Made by a program: the position numbers and the translations under genes | Part shown: positions 1 to 9,800 of the stretch, piece by piece | Layout of the letters: the number at the start of each line of letters is the position of its first letter | How positions within the stretch are numbered: the first letter of the stretch is position 1 | Notes under the pieces: generated by a model | What the model saw: the letters and a program-made list of their open reading frames with translations, nothing else | Databases searched by the model: none | Told to the model about the DNA's origin: nothing | DNA from: Liolophura sinensis | Taxonomy: Eukaryota > Mollusca > Polyplacophora > Chitonida > Chitonidae | Assembly: GCF_032854445.1 (NCBI RefSeq) | Contig: NW_027018029.1 | Span: 48,428-112,427 of the forward strand | Direction: 5' to 3' | DNA length: 64,000 nucleotides

Positions 1-1388
1 CTTACTTCTAAGTCCAAGACAATCTCAATGTCTTTATCTACGTGTAGACAAACCACACCATTTGTACATAAAAAACACAAGGTACTTGATACAGTCTGCT
101 GTAAAAAGTACAACTAAACACTGACCCACATTTATAAGGTGCCAAAAGATGCGGAATTGGGCCAGGCATTGGCAGCTGTTAAAAAAAATTGCAAATATCC
201 CTGGTTTCCATGGAGTAAGAGCCGTTGCTGTGCACGTAATTATGACATCAATGATCATTGAATTGTCGCTACAGCCAAAAGTATTGGTCGGAGAGCAACG
301 CGGATTGCACCATTCGATTTCTCGTCACAAAATACGTCGGATTAGCCTCTTACCAGCAGCACTGGAACAGTTCTTCCACTTTTGCATTTTTGCCTGGTCT
401 TTTTGTTAATTGAAATCGGCTACACTGTACTCTGTACAATCGCGACTGGTCATTACTATATTCAACTTTTGACTATAAGTTATGTGCCCTTCGGTAGCCC
501 AGAAGACCTGAAATCTTTGGGCTAAGCCCATTTAACTCACCCAGCAATTGCCTTACTTCTAAGTGCAAGACAATCTCAATGTCTTTATCTATGTGTAGAA
601 AAACCACACCATTTGTACGTGAAAAACACAAGGTACTTGATACAGTCTGCTGTAAAAAAGTACAACTGAACACTGACCCACATGAATAGGGTGCCAAAAG
701 ATGCGGAATTGAGCCAGGTATCGGCAGCTGTTAAAAAATTGCAAATTTCCCTGGTTTCCATGGAGTAAGAGCCGTTGCTGTGCACGTGATTATGACATCA
801 ATGATCATTCAATTGTCACTACAGCCAAAAGTATTGGTCGGAGAGCAACGCGGTTTGCACCATTCGATTTCTCGTCACAAAATACGTCGGATTAGCCTCT
901 TACCAGCAGCACTGGAACAATTTTTCCAATTTTGCATTTTTGCCTGGTCTTTTTGTTAATTGAAATCGGCTACACTGTACTATGTACCATCGCGACTGGT
1001 CATTACTATATTCAACTTTTGATTATATGTTATGTGCCCTTCGGTAGCCCAGAAGACGTCAAATCTTTCGGCTAAGCCCATTTAACTCACCCAGCAATTG
1101 CCTTACTTCTAAGTGCAAGACAATCTCAATGTCTTTATCTACGTGTAGAAAAACCAGACCATTTGTACATAAAAAACACAAGGTACTTGATACAGTCTGC
1201 TGTTAAAAGTACAACTAAACACTGACCCAAATTTATAAGGTGCCAAAAGATGCGGAATTGGGCCAGGCATCGGCAGCTGTTAAAAAAATTGCAAATATCC
1301 CTGGTTTCCATGGAGTAAGAGCCGTTGCTGTGCACGTGATTATGACATCAATGATCATTCAATTGTCGCTACAGCCAAAAGTATTGGT

Positions 1389-1439
1389 CGGAGAGCAACG
1401 CGGTTTGCACCATTCGATTTCTCGTCACAAAATACGTCG
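1389..1439. other. CpG-rich stretch of the monomer (representative copy)
   Basis: Seven CpG dinucleotides occur in about 52 bp (positions 1389, 1399, 1401, 1415, 1423, 1435 and 1438). They are preserved in almost all 116 monomers; the rare changes, such as CATTGG for CATTCG, are mostly not the C-to-T or G-to-A type. Elsewhere in the monomer several CpGs do vary to TpG or CpA between subfamilies. Confidence 0.75.
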
Positions 1440-1511
1440 GATTGAGCCTCTTACCAGCAGCACTGGAACAAATTTTCCACCTTTTGCATTTTGCCTGGTT
1501 TTTTGTTAATT

Positions 1512-1607
1512 GAAATCGGCTACACTGTACTCTGTACAATCGCGACTGGTCATTACTATATTCAACTTTTGACTATAAGTTATGTGCCCTTCGGTAGCCC
1601 AGAAGAC
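1512..1607. repeat. Most invariant segment of the monomer (representative copy)
   Basis: The segment from TGAAATCGGC to AGAAGAC contains the TGTAC inverted repeat and the string CCCTTCGGTAGCCC. By eye it changes least among monomers apart from T/C in GAAA(T/C)CGG, T/C in TTTTGA(T/C)TATA, and AAG/ATG in TATA(A/T)GTTATG. No protein or RNA family is recognised in it. Uneven conservation along a satellite monomer is often linked to protein-binding sites, which is inference here. Confidence 0.5.
1526..1538. repeat. Inverted repeat TGTAC-TCT-GTACA (representative copy)
   Basis: Five-base arms with a 3-base spacer form a perfect inverted repeat in almost every monomer. Exceptions are the ACTATGTACC variant (about 988, 12,008, 24,678, 58,826) and CTCTATACAATC (about 47,834, 51,131). 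The geometry resembles a homodimer site with a 3-bp spacer, but it does not match a consensus that I can name with confidence. Confidence 0.75.
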
Positions 1608-1762
1608 CTGAAATCTTTGGGCCAAGCCCATTTAACTCACCCAGCAATTGTCTTACTTCTAAGTCCAAGACAATCTCAATGTCTTTATCTACGTGTAGAA
1701 AAACCACACCATTTGTACATAAAAAACACAAGGTACTTGATACAGTCTGCTGTAAAAAGTAC

Positions 1763-1800
1763 AACTAAACACTGACCCACATTTATAAGGTGCCAAAAGA
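1763..1800. repeat. Hypervariable junction segment with linked haplotypes (representative copy)
   Basis: Three main haplotypes occupy this site: TAAACACTGACCCACATTT (this copy), TGACCACAGACCCACATGA, and TGAACACTGACCCACTTCAG. Minor forms are CATCAGTTAGG, CATGAATAGGG and AGTAAGATGAAAAAAG. The parts are usually linked over about 40 bp, with recombinants such as TAAACACTGACCCACTTCAG near 56,865, 58,511 and 59,618. The first 13 kb has no CTTCAG form; it predominates after 58 kb. Confidence 0.75.
1791..1800 (+). promoter_or_regulatory. TATA-like string in one junction haplotype (speculative)
   Basis: ATTTATAAGG occurs only in monomers of the TAAACACTG haplotype; the others read ATGAATAAGG or TTCAGTAAGG at the same place. 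TTTATAAG resembles a TATA box, and satellite transcription by RNA polymerase II is known in many eukaryotes. Nothing else in the monomer supports a promoter, so this is a candidate only. Confidence 0.2.
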
Positions 1801-1879
1801 TGCGGAATTGGGCCAGGCATTGGCAGCTGTTAAAAAAATTGCAAATATCCCTGGTTTCCATGGAGTAAGAGCCGTTGCT

Positions 1880-1888
1880 GTGCACGTG
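1880..1888. other. GTGCACGTG element with three alleles (representative copy)
   Basis: GTGCAC and the E-box palindrome CACGTG overlap here. CACGTG is kept in nearly all monomers, while the two bases before GCAC or CAC vary as TG, GG or AC, producing GCTGTGCACG, GCTGGGCACG or GCTACGCACG. The allele order along the array is a convenient HOR barcode. Two copies have a mutated core: GCACGTAATT at about 235 and 3,541. Confidence 0.8.
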
Positions 1889-1897
1889 ATTATGACA

Positions 1898-1911
1898 TCA
1901 ATGATCATTGA
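1898..1911. repeat. 14-bp perfect palindrome in the monomer (representative copy)
   Basis: TCAATGATCATTGA equals its own reverse complement. It lies 27 bp after the anchor in every monomer of the G class. In the other class the G is C (TCAATGATCATTC) and only the 10-bp core AATGATCATT stays palindromic. A third form has TAAATGATCATT. A palindrome repeated about every 550 bp could bind a dimeric protein, but no binding protein is recognised. Confidence 0.85.
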
Positions 1912-2020
1912 ATTGTCGCTACAGCCAAAAGTATTGGTCGGAGAGCAACGCGGTTTGCACCATTCGATTTCTCGTCACAAAATACGTCGGATTAGCCTCT
2001 TACTAGTAGCACTGGAACAG

Positions 2021-2060
2021 TTTTTCCACTTTTGCATTTTTGCCTGGTCTTTTTGTTAAT
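2021..2060. other. Closely spaced T-tract segment (representative copy)
   Basis: Four T-tracts of 4-5 bases lie within 40 bp, their centres about 8.5, 7.5 and 13 bp apart (mean about 9.7 bp). Tracts near the helical repeat can bend DNA, a property reported for many satellites. The phasing here is irregular, so curvature is a suggestion only. Copy-to-copy variation is in tract length and one-base substitutions (GGAACAG, GGAAAAG or GGAACAAAT before the first tract). Confidence 0.5.
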
Positions 2061-2200
2061 TGAAACCGGCTACACTGTACTCTGTACAATCGCGACTGGT
2101 CATTACTATATTCAACTTTGGACTATAAGTTATGTGCCCTTCGGTAGCCCAGAAGACCTGAAATCTTTGGGCTAAGCCCATTTAACTCACCCAGCAATTG

Positions 2201-2220
2201 CCTTATCTTTTTATTTCTAA
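2201..2220 (+). repeat. 8-bp insertion polymorphism site (first of 22 copies)
   Basis: Most monomers read CCTTACTTCTAAG; 22 read a form lengthened by 8 bp, such as CCTTACTTTCTTATTTCTAAG split around TTTCTTAT. Sites begin near 2201, 4407, 6061, 8817, 10463, 13776, 15431, 20384, 23687, 26448, 28101, 33052, 37456, 39114, 42988, 44641, 45198, 46848, 49598, 56193, 59496 and 60594. Three spellings exist (CCTTATC, CCTTACC, CCTTACTTT). The insertion explains the 557-bp spacing class. Confidence 0.88.
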
Positions 2221-2404
2221 GTCCAAGACAATCTCAATGTCTTTATCTACGTGTAAAAAAACCACACAATTTGTACATAAAAAACACAAGGTACTTGATA
2301 CAGTCTGCTGTAAAAAGTACAACTGACCACAGACCCACATGAATAAGGTGCCAAAAGATGCGGAATTGGGCCATTCATCGGCAGCTGTTAAAAAATTGCA
2401 AATA

Positions 2405-5400
2405 TCCCTGGTTTCCATGGAGTAAGAGCCGTTGCTGGGCACGTGATTATGACATCAATGATCATTCAATTGTCGCTACAGGCAAAAGTATTGGTCGGAG
2501 AGCAACGCGGTTTGCACCATTCGATTTCTCGTCACAAAATACGTCGGATTAGCCTCTTACCAGCAGCACTGGAACAAATTTTCCACCTTTTGCATTTTGC
2601 CTGGTTTTTTGTTAATTGAAATCGGCTACACTGTACTCTGTACAATCGCGACTGGTCATTACTATATTCAACTTTTGACTATAAGTTATGTGCCCTTCGG
2701 TAGCCCAGAAGACCTGAAATCTTTGGGCCAAGCCCATTTAACTCACCCAGCAATTGTCTTACTTCTAAGTCCAAGACAATCTCAATGTCTTTATCTACGT
2801 GTAGACAAACCACACCATTTGTACATAAAAAACACAAGGTACTTGATACAGTCTGCTGTAAAAAGTACAACTAAACACTGACCCACATTTATAAGGTGCC
2901 AAAAGATGCGGAATTGGGCCAGGCATTGGCAGCTGTTAAAAAAATTGCAAATATCCCTGGTTTCCATGGAGTAAGAGCCGTTGCTGTGCACGTGATTATG
3001 ACATCAATGATCATTGAATTGTCGCTACAGCCAAAAGTATTGGTCGGAGAGCAACGCGGTTTGCACCATTCGATTTCTCGTCACAAAATACGTCGGATTA
3101 GCCTCTTACTAGTAGCACTGGAACAGTTTTTCCACTTTTGCATTTTTGCCTGGTCTTTTTGTTAATTGAAACCGGCTACACTGTACTCTGTACAATCGCG
3201 ACTGGTCATTACTATATTCAACTTTTGACTATAAGTTATGTGCCCTTCGGTAGCCCAGAAGACCTAAAATCTTTGGGCCAAGCCCATTTAACTCACCCAG
3301 CAATTGTCTTATTTCTAAGTCCAAGGCAATCTCAATGTCTTTATCTACGTGTAGAAAAACCACACCATTTGTACATAAAAAACACAAGGTACTTGATACA
3401 GTCTGCTGTAAAAAGTACAACTGACCCACAGACCCACATGAATAAGGTGCCAAAAGATGCGGAATTGAGCCAGGTATCGGCAGCTGTTGAAAAATTGCAA
3501 ATTTCCCTGGTTTCCATGGAGTAAGAGCCGTTGCTGTGCACGTAATTATGACATCAATGATCATTGAATTGTCGCTACAGCCAAAAGTATTGGTCGGAGA
3601 GCAACGCGGATTGCACCATTCGATTTCTCGTCACAAAATACGTCGGATTAGCCTCTTACCAGCAGCACTGGAACAGTTTTTCCACTTTTGCATTTTTGCC
3701 TGGTCTTTTTGTTAATTGAAATCGGCTACACAGTACTCTGTACAATCGCGACCTGGTCATTACTATATTCAACTTTTGACTATAAGTTATGTGCCCTTCG
3801 GTAGCCCAGAAGACCTGAAATCTTTGGGCCAAGCCATTTAACTCACCCAGCAATTGTCTTACTTCTAAGTCCAAGACAATCTCAATGTCTTTATCTACGT
3901 GTAGAAAAACCACACAATTTGTACATAAAAAACACAAGGTACTTGATACAGTCTGCTGTAAAAAGTACAACTAAACACTGACCCACATTTATAAGGTGCC
4001 AAAAGATGCGGAATTGGGCCAGGAATTGGCAGCTGTTAAAAAAATTGCAAATATCCCTGGTTTCCATGGAGTAAGAGCCGTTGCTGTGCACGTGATTATG
4101 ACATCAATGATCATTGAATTGTCGCTACAGCCAAAAGTATTGGTCGGAGAGCAACGCGGTTTGCACCATTCGATTTCTCGTCACAAAATACGTCGGATTA
4201 GCCTCTTACTAGTAGCACTGGAACAGTTTTTCCACTTTTGCATTTTTGCCTGGTCTTTTTGTTAATTGAAACCGGCTACACTGTACTCTGTACAATCGCG
4301 ACTGGTCATTACTATATTCAACTTTGGACTATAAGTTATGTGCCCTTCGGTAGCCCAAAAGACCTGAAATCTTTGGGCTAAGCCCATTTAACTCACCCAG
4401 CAATTGCCTTATCTTCTTATTTCTAAGTCCAAGACAATCTCAATGTCTTTATCTACGTGTAAAAAAACCACACAATTTGTACATAAAAAACACAAGGTAC
4501 TTGATACAGTCTGCTGTAAAAAAGTACAACTGACCACAGACCCACATGAATAAGGTGCCAAAAGATGCGGAATTGGGCCATTCATCGGCAGCTGTTAAAA
4601 AATTGCAAATATCCCTGGTTTCCATGGAGTAAGAGCCGTTGCTGTGCACGTGATTATGACATCAATGATCATTCAATTGTCGCTACAGCCAAAAGTATTG
4701 GTCGGAGAGCAACGCGGTTTGCACCATTGGATTTCTCGTCACAAAATACGTCGGATTAGCCTCTTACCAGCAGCACTGGAACAAATTTTCCACCTTTTGC
4801 ATTTTGCCTGGTTTTTTGTTAATTGAAATCGGCTACACTGTACTCTGTACAATCGCGACTGGTCATTACTATATTCAACTTTTGACTATAAGTTATGTGC
4901 CCTTCGGTAGCCCAGAAGACCTGAAATCTTTGGGCCAAGCCCATTTAACTCACCCAGCAATTGTCTTACTTCTAAGTCCAAGACAATCTCAATGTCTTTA
5001 TCTACGTGTAGAAAAACCACACCATTTGTACATAAAAAACACAAGGTACTTGATACAGTCTGCTGTAAAAAGTACAACTAAACACTGACCCACATTTATA
5101 AGGTGCCAAAAGATGCGGAATTGGGCCAGGCATTGGCAGCTGTTAAAAAAATTGCAAATATCCCTGGTTTCCATGAAGTAAGAGCCGTTGCTGTGCACGT
5201 GATTATGACATCAATGATCATTGAATTGTCGCTACAGCCAAAAGTATTGGTCGGAGAGCAACGCGGTTTGCACCATTCGATTTCTCGTCACAAAATACGT
5301 CGGATAGCCTCTTACTAGTAGCACTGGAACAGTTTTTCCACTTTTGCATTTTTGCCTGGTCTTTTGTTAATTGAAACCGGCTACACTGTACTCTGTACAA

Positions 5401-6825
5401 TCGCGACTGGTCATTACTATATCCACTTTTGACTATAAGTTATGTGCCCTTCGGTAGCCCAGAAGAACCTGAAATCTTTGGGCCAAGCCCATTTAACTCA
5501 CCCAGCAATTGTCTTATTTCTAAGTCCAAGACAATCTCAATGTCTTTATCTACGTGTAGAAAAACCACACCATTTGTACATAAAAAACACAAGGTACTTG
5601 ATACAGTCTGCTGTAAAAAGTACAACTGACCACAGACCCACATGAATAAGGTGCCAAAAGATGCGGAATTGAGCCAGGTATCGGCAGCTGTTAAAAAATT
5701 GCAAATTTCCCTGGTTTCCATGGAGTAAGAGCCGTTGCTGTGCACGTGATTATGACATCAATGATCATTGAATTGTCGCTACAGCCAAAAGTATTGGTCG
5801 GAGAGCAACGCGGATTGCACCATTCGATTTCTCGTCACAAAATACGTCGGATTAGCCTCTTACCAGCAGCACTGGAACAGTTTTTCCACTTTTGCATTTT
5901 TGCCTGGTCTTTTTGTTAATTGAAATCGGCTACACTGTACTCTGTACAATCGCGACTGGTCATTACTATATTCAACTTTTGACTATAAGTTATGTGCCCT
6001 TCGGTAGCCCAGAAGACCTGAAATCTTTGGGCTAAGCCCATTTAACTCACCCAGCAATTGCCTTACCTTCTTATTTCTAAGTCCAAGACAATCTCAATGT
6101 CTTTATCTATGTGTAGAAAAACCACACCATTTGTACGTGAAAAAACACAAGGTACTTGATACAGTCTGCTGTAAAAAAGTACAACTGAACACTGACCCAC
6201 ATGAATAGGGTGCCAAAAGATGCGGAATTGAGCCAGGTATCGGCAGCTGTTAAAAAATTGCAAATTTCCCTGGTTTCCATGGAGTAAGAGCCGTTGCTGT
6301 GCACGTGATTATGACATCAAGGATCATTCAATTGTCACTACAGCCAAAAGTATTGGTCGGAGAGCAACGCGGTTTGCACCATTCGATTTCTCGTCACAAA
6401 ATACGTCGGATTAGCCTCTTACCAGCAGCACTGGAACAGTTTTTCCACTTTTGCATTTTTGCCTGGTCTGTTAATTGAAACCGGCTACACTGTACTCTGT
6501 ACAATCGCGACTGGTCATTACTATATCCCACTTTTGACTATAAGTTATGTACCCTTCGGTAGCCCAGAAGACCTGAAATCTTTGGGCCAAGTCCATTTAA
6601 CTCACCCAGCAATTGTCTTATTTCTAAGTCCAAGGCAATCTCAATGTCTTTATCTACGTGTAGAAAAACCACACCATTTGTACATAAAAAACACAAGGTA
6701 CTTGATACAGTCTGCTGTAAAAAGTACAACTGACCCACAGACCCACATGAATAAGGTGCCAAAAGATGCGGAATTGAGCCAGGTATCGGCAGCTGTTGAA
6801 AAATTGCAAATTTCCCTGGTTTCCA
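2405..6825. repeat. 8-monomer HOR, left copy (about 4.41 kb)
   Basis: Eight monomers with anchors 2428, 2977, 3527, 4077, 4635, 5184, 5731 and 6290. Each matches the eight monomers of the next 4.4 kb in order. Markers include GCTGGGCACG with TACAGGCAAAAG in the first member, GTAATTATGAC in the third member, GGAATTGGCAG before the fourth, CACCATTGGATTTC in the fifth, and ATCAAGGATC in the eighth. It contains two related 4-monomer units, so a 4-monomer duplication preceded the 8-monomer one. Confidence 0.8.
3817..6000. repeat. Array block 3: 4-monomer unit, copy 2
   Basis: Anchors 4077, 4635, 5184 and 5731. It is the second copy of the preceding 4-monomer unit. Similarity lapses near 6,000-6,060, where this copy switches to GGGCTAAGCCC plus the 8-bp insertion (6,061), while copy 1 at the corresponding site reads GGGCCAAGCC without insertion. 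Single-base length changes first become frequent here: an extra C in GCGACCTGG near 3,751, a lost T in CGGATAGCC near 5,303, and an extra A in AGAAGAACC near 5,466. Confidence 0.72.
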
Positions 6826-6830
6826 TGGAG
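6001..6830. repeat. Array block 4: bridge monomers ending in an in-phase exchange point
   Basis: Anchor 6290. This stretch matches 10.4-11.24 kb: both share ATCAAGGATCATTC (6,317 and about 10,718), TATATCCCAC near 6,521, and CCAAGGCAATC. At about 6,811-6,846 the sequence switches, within roughly 36 bp, from that type (ATTTCC before the anchor) to the type seen at 2,428 (GCTGGGCACGTG after the anchor). This marks the start of the second 8-monomer copy. Confidence 0.7.
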
Positions 6831-9800
6831 TAAGAGCCGTTGCTGGGCACGTGATTATGACATCAATGATCATTCAATTGTCGCTACAGGCAAAAGTATT
6901 GGTCGGAGAGCAACGCGGTTTGCACCATTCGATTTTCTCGTCACAAAATACGTCGGATTAGCCTCTTACCAGCAGCACTGGAACAAATTTTCCACCTTTT
7001 GCATTTTGCCTGGTTTTTTGTTAATTGAAATCGGCTACACTGTACTCTGTACAATCGCGACTGGTCATTACTATATTCAACCTTTTGACTATAAGTTATG
7101 TGCCCTTCGGTAGCCCAGAAGACCTGAAATCTTTGGGCCCAGCCATTTAACTCACCCAGCAATTGTCTTACTTCTAAGTCCAAGACAATCTCAATGTCTT
7201 TATCTACGTGTAGACAAACCACACCATTTGTACATAAAAAACACAAGGTACTTGATACAGTCTGCTGTAAAAAGTACAACTAAACACTGACCCACATTTA
7301 TAAGGTGCCAAAAGATGCGGAATTGGGCCAGGCATTGGCAGCTGTTAAAAAAATTGCAAATATCCCTGGTTTCCATGGAGTAAGAGCCGTTGCTGTGCAC
7401 GTGATTATGACATCAATGATCATTGAATTGTCGCTACAGCCAAAAGTATTGGTCGGAGAGCAACGCGGTTTGCACCATTCGATTTCTCGTCACAAAATAC
7501 GTCGGATTAGCCTCCTTACTAGTAGCACTGGAACAGTTTTTCCACTTTTGCATTTTTGCCTGGTCTTTTTGTTAATTGAAACCGGCTACACTGTACTCTG
7601 TACAATCGCGACTGGTCATTACTATATTCAACTTTTGACTATAAGTTTATGTGCCCTTCGGTAGCCCAGAAGACCTAAAATCTTTGGGCCAAGCCCATTT
7701 AACTCACCCAGCAATTGTCTTATTTCTAAGTCCAAGGCAATCTCAATGTCTTTATCTACGTGTAGAAAAACCACACCATTTGTACATAAAAAACACAAGG
7801 TACTTGATACAGTCTGCTGTAAAAAGTACAACTGACCACAGACCCACATGAATAAGGTGCCAAAAGATGCGGAATTTAGCCAGGTATCGGCAGCTGTTGA
7901 AAAATTGCAATTTCCCTGGTTTCCATGGAGTAAGAGCCGTTGCTGTGCACGTAAATTATGACATCAATGATCATTGAATTGTCGCTACAGCCAAAAGTAT
8001 TGGTCGGAGAGCAACGCGGATTGCACCATTCGATTTCTCGTCACAAAATACGTCGGATTAGCCTCTTACCAGCAGCACTGGAACAGTTTTTCCACTTTTG
8101 CATTTTTGCCTGGTCTTTTTGTTAATTGAAATCGGCTACACTGTACTCTGTACAATCGCGACTGGTCATTACTATATTCAACTTTTGACTATAAGTTATG
8201 TGCCCTTCGGTAGCCAGAAGACCTGAAATCTTTGGGCCAAGCCCATTTAACTCACCCAGCAATTGTCTTACTTCTAAGTCCAAGACAATCTCAATGTCTT
8301 TATCTACGTGTAGAAAAACCAGACCATTTGTACATAAAAAACACAAGGTACTTGATACAGTCTGCTGTAAAAAGTACAACTAAACACTGACCCACATTTA
8401 TAAGGTGCCAAAAGATGCGGAATTGGGCCAGGAATTGGCAGCTGTTAAAAAAATTGCAAATATCCCTGGTTTCCATGGAGTAAGAGCCGTTGCTGTGCAC
8501 GTGATTATGACATCAATGATCATTGAATTGTCGCTACAGCCAAAAGTATTGGTCGGAGAGCAACGCGGTTTGCACCATTCGATTTCTCGTCACAAAATAC
8601 GTCGGATTAGCCTCTTACTAGTAGCACTGGAACAGTTTTTCCACTTTTGCATTTTTGCCTGGTCTTTTTGTTAATTGAAAACCGGCTACACTGTACTCTG
8701 TACAATCGCGACTGGTCATTACTATATTCAACTTTGGACTATAAGTTATGTGCCCTTCGGTAGCCCAGAAGACCTGAAATCTTTGGGCTAAGCCCATTTA
8801 ACTCACCCAGCAATTGCCTTATCTTCTTATTTTCTAAGTCCAAGACAATCTCAATGTCTTTATCTACGTGTAAAAAAACCACACAATTTGTACATAAAAA
8901 ACACAAGGTACTTGATACAGTCTGCTGTAAAAAGTACAACTGACCACAGACCCACATGAATAAGGTGCCAAAAGATGCGGAATTGGGCCATTCATCGGCA
9001 GCTGTTAAAAAATTGCAAATATCCCTGGTTTCCATGGAGTAAGAGCCGTTGCTGTGCACGTGATTATGACATCAATGATCATTCAATTGTCGCTACAGCC
9101 AAAAGTATTGGTCGGAGAGCAACGCGGTTTGCACCATTGGATTTCTCGTCACAAAATACGTCGGATTAGCCTCTTACCAGCAGCACTGGAACAAATTTTC
9201 CACCTTTTGCATTTTGCCTGGTTTTTTGTTAATTGAAATCGGCTACACTGTACTCTGTACAATCGCGACTGGTCATTACTATATTCAACTTTTGACTATA
9301 AGCCCTTCGGTAGCCAGAAGACCTGAAATCTTTGGGCCAAGCCCATTTAACTCACCCAGCAATTGTCTTACTTCTAAGTCCAAGACAATCTCAATGTCTT
9401 TATCTACGTGTAGAAAAACCACACCATTTGTACATAAAAACACAAGGTACTTGATACAGTCTGCTGTAAAAAGTACAACTAAACACTGACCCACATTTAT
9501 AAGGTTGCCAAAAGATGCGGAATTGGGCCAGGCATTGGCAGCTGTTAAAAAAATTGCAAATATCCCTGGTTTCCATGGAGTAAGAGCCGTTGCTGTGCAC
9601 GTGATTATGACATCAATGATCATTGAATTGTCGCTACAGCCAAAAGTATTGGTCGGAGAGCAACGCGGTTTGCACCATTCGATTTCTCGTCACAAAATAC
9701 GTCGGATTAGCCTCTTACTAGCACTGGAACAGTTTTTCCACTTTTGCATTTTTGCCTGGTCTTTTTGTTAATTGAAAACCGGCTACACTGTACTCTGTAC

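Larger units (their letters stand above)
1..1610. repeat. Array block 1: left segment, relative of 11.03-12.64 kb
   Basis: Anchors 221, 771 and 1321. It begins inside a monomer. It matches the segment 20 monomers downstream at a constant offset of about 11,024-11,028 bp (221 with 11,245; 771 with 11,799; 1,321 with 12,348). The middle monomer carries a rare set of variants (ACTATGTACC, GATTATATG, GACGTCAAATCTTTCGG) that recurs near 12.0 kb and 24.7 kb. The match ends near 1,610: here the text reads GGGCCAAGCCC followed by the CAATTGTC class, whereas the partner at 12.64 kb reads GGGCTAAGCCC followed by the CAATTGCC class. Confidence 0.8.
1611..3816. repeat. Array block 2: 4-monomer unit, copy 1
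   Basis: Anchors 1871, 2428, 2977 and 3527. Each has a partner in the next block at an offset of 2,204-2,207 bp (4077, 4635, 5184, 5731). Diagnostic shared variants are CATTGGCAG in place of CATCGGCAG, the CAACTTTGGAC string near 2,117 and 4,322, the 8-bp insertion at 2,201 and 4,407, and GGCCATTCATCGG near 2,371 and 4,576. The ordered match of four consecutive monomers shows a higher-order duplication rather than independent monomer similarity. Confidence 0.75.

Noticed and set aside
1411-1421. RNA polymerase III B-box-like string CATTCGATTTC
   Set aside because: It differs from the B-box consensus at several positions and no A box lies at a suitable distance upstream, so a SINE or tRNA origin is not supported.
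1681-1700. CTACGTGTAG as a perfect palindrome
   Set aside because: Arms CTAC and GTAG pair, but the central GT is not self-complementary, so it is only an interrupted 4-bp inverted repeat.
3138-3524. 128-codon frame ending in an alanine- and glutamate-rich, helix-like tail
   Set aside because: It looks protein-like at first sight, but the frame depends on junction haplotype and indels, and no start context, intron or regulatory sequence supports a gene.
9295-9310. 7-bp deletion (TTATGTG) as a functional variant
   Set aside because: It lies in indel-rich block 1 and may be a consensus error; a similar 7-bp loss at 22,671 is not shared with copy B.
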